From Cyanodermella asteris (lineage: Eukaryota > Ascomycota > Lecanoromycetes > Ostropales > Stictidaceae): 64,000 nt of DNA. The position numbers and the translations under genes were made by a program. Positions 59,940-64,000 of this stretch are shown here, piece by piece. Numbering within the stretch: position 1 is the stretch's first letter; every line of letters starts with the position of its first letter. The stretch is from NCBI GenBank assembly GCA_900618795.1, contig UYJD01000003.1, positions 2,135,434-2,199,433 of the forward strand, written 5' to 3'. The notes beneath the pieces are model-generated. The model was not told the origin of the DNA. It searched no databases and saw nothing but the letters and a program-made list of their open reading frames with translations.

Positions 59940-60123
59940 GTTGCGTGTGTTTGTGGGGACTCTCTTGATGACTCGAAGAGGAATTTGGGTGTTGAAGCGG
60001 CAAGATTGCATAAAGATGCTTGCAAGAAGTGTTGGTGGTTTTGGTGTGATGTGGAAAGGGGAGTGATTGTTCGTGTGTTTCTGATGATCTGATGAAAAGA
60101 CAGAGGAGAGGTTGGGAGGAGGA

Positions 60124-60130
60124 ATATATA
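60124..60130 (-). promoter_or_regulatory. TATA box of the Hsp20 gene
   Basis: TATATAT about 185 nt upstream of the ATG at 59939, close to the heat-shock-element-like array. Confidence 0.6.
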
Positions 60131-60150
60131 CACCTACCGTGCGATAGCTA

Positions 60151-60173
60151 GAGAATTCTGGCATGTTCATGAT
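60151..60173 (-). promoter_or_regulatory. Imperfect heat shock element upstream of Hsp20
   Basis: Five successive 5-bp units alternate in the heat shock factor pattern: GAG, TTC, GCA, TTC, GAT, at exact 5-nt spacing. The TTC units are perfect, and each GAA unit keeps the critical G. The array lies about 20 nt upstream of the TATA box. Hsf1 binding is inference. Confidence 0.55.
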
Positions 60174-61028
60174 ACAGCTTGGTCAGTCGTAGGCAGTCGA
60201 GCTTACGAAGGTTGCGATGCTGCTCAACACAACTCGTGATGAGGTGAAGCGACGGGAAGATTGTGGTACTTTCGGTGTTCTTCCATGATCACGTGACCGG
60301 TCTCGAACCATCAGAATCGTGACAAAGCCGCGTGTTCGGAGCTCGAACATCAGCAATGCAATCGGTCGCGTGCTCAAATTTGTTATGATAAGAAAGAAAG
60401 TGCTTGGGTGGTTTCATATGGTGACAATACTATCTTGAGAGCTCATGCAATCACAAGATACTGCAGAACAACCGAAAGGTAAATGGTGACTTGAAAACAA
60501 TTCGAACATTTCGCAATCTATTCACTGCAAACCCGTCGTCGAGTGTATCTGTGCGAAGAAGTCAAGGTAGCTGAGCCAATACATTCTCGTTCAAATCGAG
60601 ACAGAGCTCGAGAGCATATACAGGTCTGCTATTGCCGGAGAAAATCGACTTGCGGTATTGAAACAAGGATTCGGACGCCTTGTGGCTATGTATTTTTCCA
60701 GGATTGGCTGCCGAAAGTTGGCTGTAGAATAGTGTTCGATACCCGCAAGAAACATCGTAGTCAGGTTCCATACTGCATGATGAGTTTGTCCATTGGGACG
60801 AGGCACGTAATGCGCAAAAGCACAGTGACAAGGAACATCACTGATCTGCTCAGCAATTGCTTGCCGCGCGCCGGCCCATGCTTCGGGGCCGCAGTTTCTC
60901 CGCCCCGCCGCGCACTTTCGCAAGTCTTGGCACCCACAAAGCGGAGACACTTGGTAGGGCATCTCTGCAAAGACTTGATCTCAGCCCGAACTTTGTCTCC
61001 TAGCGATACAAGTCAACCACCATCAGCC
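60174..61028. other. Divergent promoter region of Hsp20 and eL36 genes
   Basis: No further gene is recognised. The rightward open frame at 60543-61100 overlaps the eL36 start in another frame and lacks protein character. Confidence 0.5.
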
Positions 61029-61524
61029 ATGGCCGTCGTCGAGAAGAACGGCCTCATCAGAGTGCGTCTGCTTGAGAACACTAGATGTCTATTATTGTGA
61101 CTAACAACCTTGAAGGGTATCGGCAAGGGCCACAAGACCACTGCCCGCGACAACAAGCCTCGCATTTCCCGCACCAAGGGCCACCTTTCCAAGCGCACGG
61201 CTTTCGTTCGCGAAGTCGTCCGTGAGATTGCTGGGTACGTCTGACTCTCCAGCTGCCGGAACAAGACTGGTGCTGCGAAAGAGATGGATTGATGACTTTG
61301 AGACGACGAAAAAAGCTTCAGTCACGCATTGAAAATTTGTACTAACGCCTCGTCCTTACAGCCATGCTCCCTACGAGCGCCGCGTGATCGAACTCCTCCG
61401 CAACTCCCGTGACAAGCGCGCCAGAAAGCTCGCCAAGAAGAGGCTCGGTACCTTTGGCCGTGCGAAGAGAAAGGTCGAGGAGCTCACCCGCGTCATCGCC
61501 GAGTCGAGAAGGGCTGGACACTAA
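61029..61524 (+). CDS. rpl36: 60S ribosomal protein eL36
   Basis: 104-residue ribosomal protein of the large subunit. Exons are 61029-61061, 61116-61234 and 61362-61524. The donors GTGCGT and GTACGT and the acceptors AAG and CAG keep the frame. The product reads [47 protein letters not shown], then [21 protein letters not shown] and [14 protein letters not shown], which is diagnostic of eL36. The 5'-proximal first intron is usual for ribosomal protein genes. Confidence 0.96.
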
Positions 61525-61825
61525 ACGATGGGAAAAGAAAGCGGGATGTGTTGCTTTGCATGACTACGGACTGGGAGTTCTTGAGCTTTCTCTGTGTGGG
61601 CCTTCTACTTGCGAATAGGTCGATTTGTGTACCAGATTTACGGACAATTCGGCGCAGCAAATGGGACCGGAATCGGTTCAAAATGAAGACATGAATATTC
61701 AAAGATTCCACCTGGCTTCGCATGCGGATATGGGATATTGCCAGTGATGTGATATCTGCTTGAACGCTCAGAAAAGAATGGACAGCCAAAGTCTATACCA
61801 GACGACTAAACTCGGGTCTGGTCAA
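61525..61825. other. Convergent 3' region
   Basis: 301 bp between the converging eL36 and UBX-protein genes; nothing coding. Confidence 0.5.
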
Positions 61826-63365
61826 CTATCTCCTCCCACCCGGCAATGACTTCTTAAGCCACCCTGGCACTCCCTTCTTCTCAGGCTTGTCGGGCTTCGG
61901 CGTGGTGTTCTCCTTAGGTGTTGAGGCTGTTGTGTCGACCTCCGGAATAGGAACCTCGATCTCTTTTGCGTTTGCCGCGACCTGCTCTTTCAAGGCAGGC
62001 TCTTTTCGAGCATTCGATCCCGCCCCATCCTTCCATGTCAAAGACACTGTCGCATTGCCTGTCAAGCCCACTTCCTGAATGAGCTTCTTACTGCTCTCAG
62101 GAACATCAGTCATGCCTTTCTTGCCGAGGTACCGTAACGAGAACGGAGCATCTCCGTGCCTCAGTAGGCCTCTGACATGGCTGTACAGATCCTCGCCCGT
62201 GTCTTGCTGGTTGAATTCTGCCACTGTCTGGGTGTTGTCCGGGAATCGTGTTCTGATCTTCACCGAGCGTACCGTGGCCACCTTCTCTATAGCCTCTCGT
62301 TTCTTTGCTTCAATCTCAGCATCTGATGGCAGTGTTTTGTTCCGTCCAGCGGATTTGTACTGCGAACTCTGCAACTGAGCATGCTCTACTGTGAAGTCGA
62401 AATCAGCCTCATTGTGCGCGATGGTTGCTGCTTTCGGCACTGAATGTGTTGGGGCAGAGAAAACGATTGTCGGACGATCGGTGATTCCTTGTATCGGGGC
62501 GGGCTCTGGGATTGTCTGTGCTTGTGACGTGCTCAGAGAGTCGGAAGCACCATCTGTTATGATAGCATCGCCTGATGACTCGGAACCGACAGGGATGTTA
62601 GGCGGAGCTTCGTCGAGAAATGTCGGTTCGGATTTCGTCTCCTCTAACCTGCTTGCCTCTAGCTCTCGCTCCCCGCCCTCAGCTTCATGGAAGTACTGTC
62701 CGATTTGTTCCTGCGCCTCCTCGAAGGGTTGTTCTGACGGCTTGAAAGCGAGTTTGATCAGAACGTTGCCAGTATTCAACCCGAGTGTGGACAAAGTCTT
62801 CTGCAGGTCGACGAAAGTAGAGAGTTCCTGATTTTGGATTACCAAGACAGGCTGCTCGTAGTATAAGCGTCCCGATCCTGTTCCACCGCCAGTCGTAAGA
62901 GGCACAGCTCTTGCGGTCAAATTTCTCTTTGCATTTGTGCCAGCGACGCCGTCCTCAAACTTGCGCAAGATTTGCCATAACGTTGTCGTGCTCGGGAATC
63001 TGTCGATGAGTCTCCCGTTGGGCAGGCCAGCGGCTTCCGCCTCGGGGAGCTGGAGAGCAACTGATACAGCACCGGCTGATCGTGAGAGAAGGGTGAGCTC
63101 AAGTCTTGCGCCAGCGGCAAGTCCAGCATGTCGGAATGGTGTCGAGAGATCTAGTGTCTTGTTGTTGTGTCTGTATTTGTCAGTACTGTCTGACAAGAAA
63201 GCACGCCAGAAAATGGCAGCAAACCTACTTCAGCCCGTATCTATCAGGACTCAGCTTGAACTTCTCACATGCTTCCGCTCGAATTTCATGCAAAGGTTTG
63301 GAAGGTGTGACCTTGATCACTGTTCGGCGAGCTGCTGTCTCAAATACAGTGACAGTAGAGGCCAT
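61826..63365 (-). CDS. TUG/ASPL-type UBX-domain protein, Cdc48 cofactor
   Basis: 493-residue homologue of yeast Ubx4 and mammalian ASPL/TUG. These bind Cdc48/p97 through the UBX domain and regulate its hexamers. Exons are 63365-63229 and 63170-61826; the intron at 63171-63228 (GTAGGT...CAG) keeps the frame. The N-terminal TUG ubiquitin-like domain reads MASTVTVFETAARRTVIKV, SKPLHEIRAEACEKFKL, NNKTLDLSTPFRHAGL. A second ubiquitin-like region (YYEQPVLVIQNQELSTF...) follows. The UBX domain near the C-terminus reads VKIRTRFPDNTQTVAEFNQ, LYSHVRGLL, FSLRYLGKKGMTDV. The tail is Lys/Pro-rich and ends KKGVPGWLKKSLPGG. The start at 63365 is the first ATG and fits the conserved N-terminus. Confidence 0.92.
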
Positions 63366-63798
63366 TATGTGCGGCTCTGGTAGGTGGCTATAGTACCGCG
63401 GCGGGGCGGTTGAAGCACAGAGTTCGGTTATACCAGGCTGGGTTCACTGTTTGCCTGAGTTTGCTGAACTATCCGCTGTCATTAGAAGGAAGAGAATCTA
63501 TGCTACAAGTCAAACAAGATGCTTCGTAAGCCGGCCGTTTCGTGTGTGGTAGAATGTTCTTCTGCCGGACGGGCTGAGTGTTCAGTTTCACTCCGCGCTG
63601 CATCATCGGCGAGCGCGACCCGCCGCGCCAAGCAGTCCGAGCTCCCTTCAGCGGAAGCTCAGTCGTATGCCTCTCGCTGCCTGTACACCACCATCTCGAA
63701 AACTTCCAAGCTTAATCTACAGGTCGCCTACTCTCGTCCTACGACCTCGATCCCCGGACTAATTGTAACCTCCACCAGGATCCCTCCCACCCGCAAGA
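63366..63798. other. Divergent promoter region of UBX-protein and PUP3 genes
   Basis: 433 bp. An open frame at 63519-63809 runs through it into the PUP3 start region in a different frame. It is judged to be leader sequence, not a gene. Confidence 0.5.
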
Positions 63799-64000
63799 AT
63801 GGTAAGTGACGGCTCTCTAAGCATCCGCGACAGCTCAAGCTAACCACCCACAGTCGAACCCCTTCTCAATAAGTATGCAGCACGCGGAAACAGACGTAGC
63901 TCCAACTAATCAGTCCAATAGACGGTGGTGCCTGTGTTGCCATGGTAGGCAAGGATTGCGTCGCCATCGCCTGCGATCTCCGCCTCGGTCTGCAAGCCCT
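63799..64000 (+). CDS. pup3: Proteasome subunit beta type-3, 5' end only
   Basis: Start of the non-catalytic beta-3 subunit of the 20S proteasome; the rest lies beyond the window. Exon 1 is only the ATG (63799-63801), followed by intron 63802-63853 (GTAAGT...CAG). Exon 2 is 63854-63872, then intron 63873-63921 (GTATGC...TAG), and exon 3 begins at 63922. The joined product begins MSNPFSINGGACVAMVGKD, then CVAIACDLRLGLQA, matching Pup3/PSMB3. The Gly-Gly where active beta subunits have the processed Thr1 agrees with an inactive subunit. The tiny exons make the start easy to miss by automatic annotation. Confidence 0.93.

Noticed and set aside
59238-60170. Longer Hsp20 start at 60170.
   Set aside because: The added 77 residues overlap the TATA box and heat-shock-element-like array and have no family similarity.
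61235-61361. Possible intronic C/D snoRNA in the eL36 gene (TGATGA near the middle of intron 2).
   Set aside because: The C box is off-consensus and I see no D box (CTGA) downstream of it or a closing terminal stem.
63519-63809. 96-residue open frame overlapping the PUP3 start.
   Set aside because: It is in a different frame from the clear PUP3 exons, has no domain, and its 3' end lies in the first PUP3 intron.

Overview
This window is nuclear DNA from a filamentous ascomycete (Pezizomycotina). A Dothideomycete is my best guess, but the sequence does not settle the class. The evidence is many short introns (about 45-65 nt, one of 184 nt) with GTRNGT donors, CTRAC-like branch points and YAG acceptors; typical Pezizomycotina protein architectures; and a close mix of housekeeping and accessory genes on both strands. 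There are two assembly gaps (3775-4450 and 50141-50228).

Left end (1-5.8 kb): a Zn2Cys6 regulator (minus) is followed by two decayed metabolic genes. One is a quinone-oxidoreductase pseudogene with two in-frame stops and a frameshift. The other is a family III CoA-transferase pseudogene with a frameshift and a large internal deletion. From 5.8 to 20.5 kb I recognise no gene; the stretch carries several microsatellites and low-complexity tracts.

Middle (20.5-41 kb): a 1,498-residue dynamin/SLIP-GC-like GTPase, a secreted S10 carboxypeptidase, a secreted PAF-acetylhydrolase-like hydrolase, molybdenum cofactor sulfurase, a second Zn2Cys6 regulator with a DUF3425-like C-terminus, a seven-exon gene of an uncharacterised fungal family, and a small P-loop kinase-like protein.

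Right part (41.7-64 kb): mostly conserved cellular genes. They are splicing factor Spp2, eIF2 gamma, a multipass membrane protein of unknown function, a tRNA m3C methyltransferase (METTL2/Trm140 type), a membrane-anchored amidase, a large BRCT/AT-hook protein, the G-alpha chaperone/exchange factor Ric8, an Hsp20 with a heat-shock-element-like promoter, ribosomal protein eL36, a TUG/UBX protein and the start of proteasome subunit beta-3.

I found no CRISPR array, tRNA, rRNA or convincing intact transposon. I also found no clear new multi-gene system. The most unusual items are the large gene-poor block flanked by two gene relics, the GTPase, and two fungal families without known function whose gene structures can be worked out here. 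All exon models are read by eye from splice signals and reading-frame continuity.
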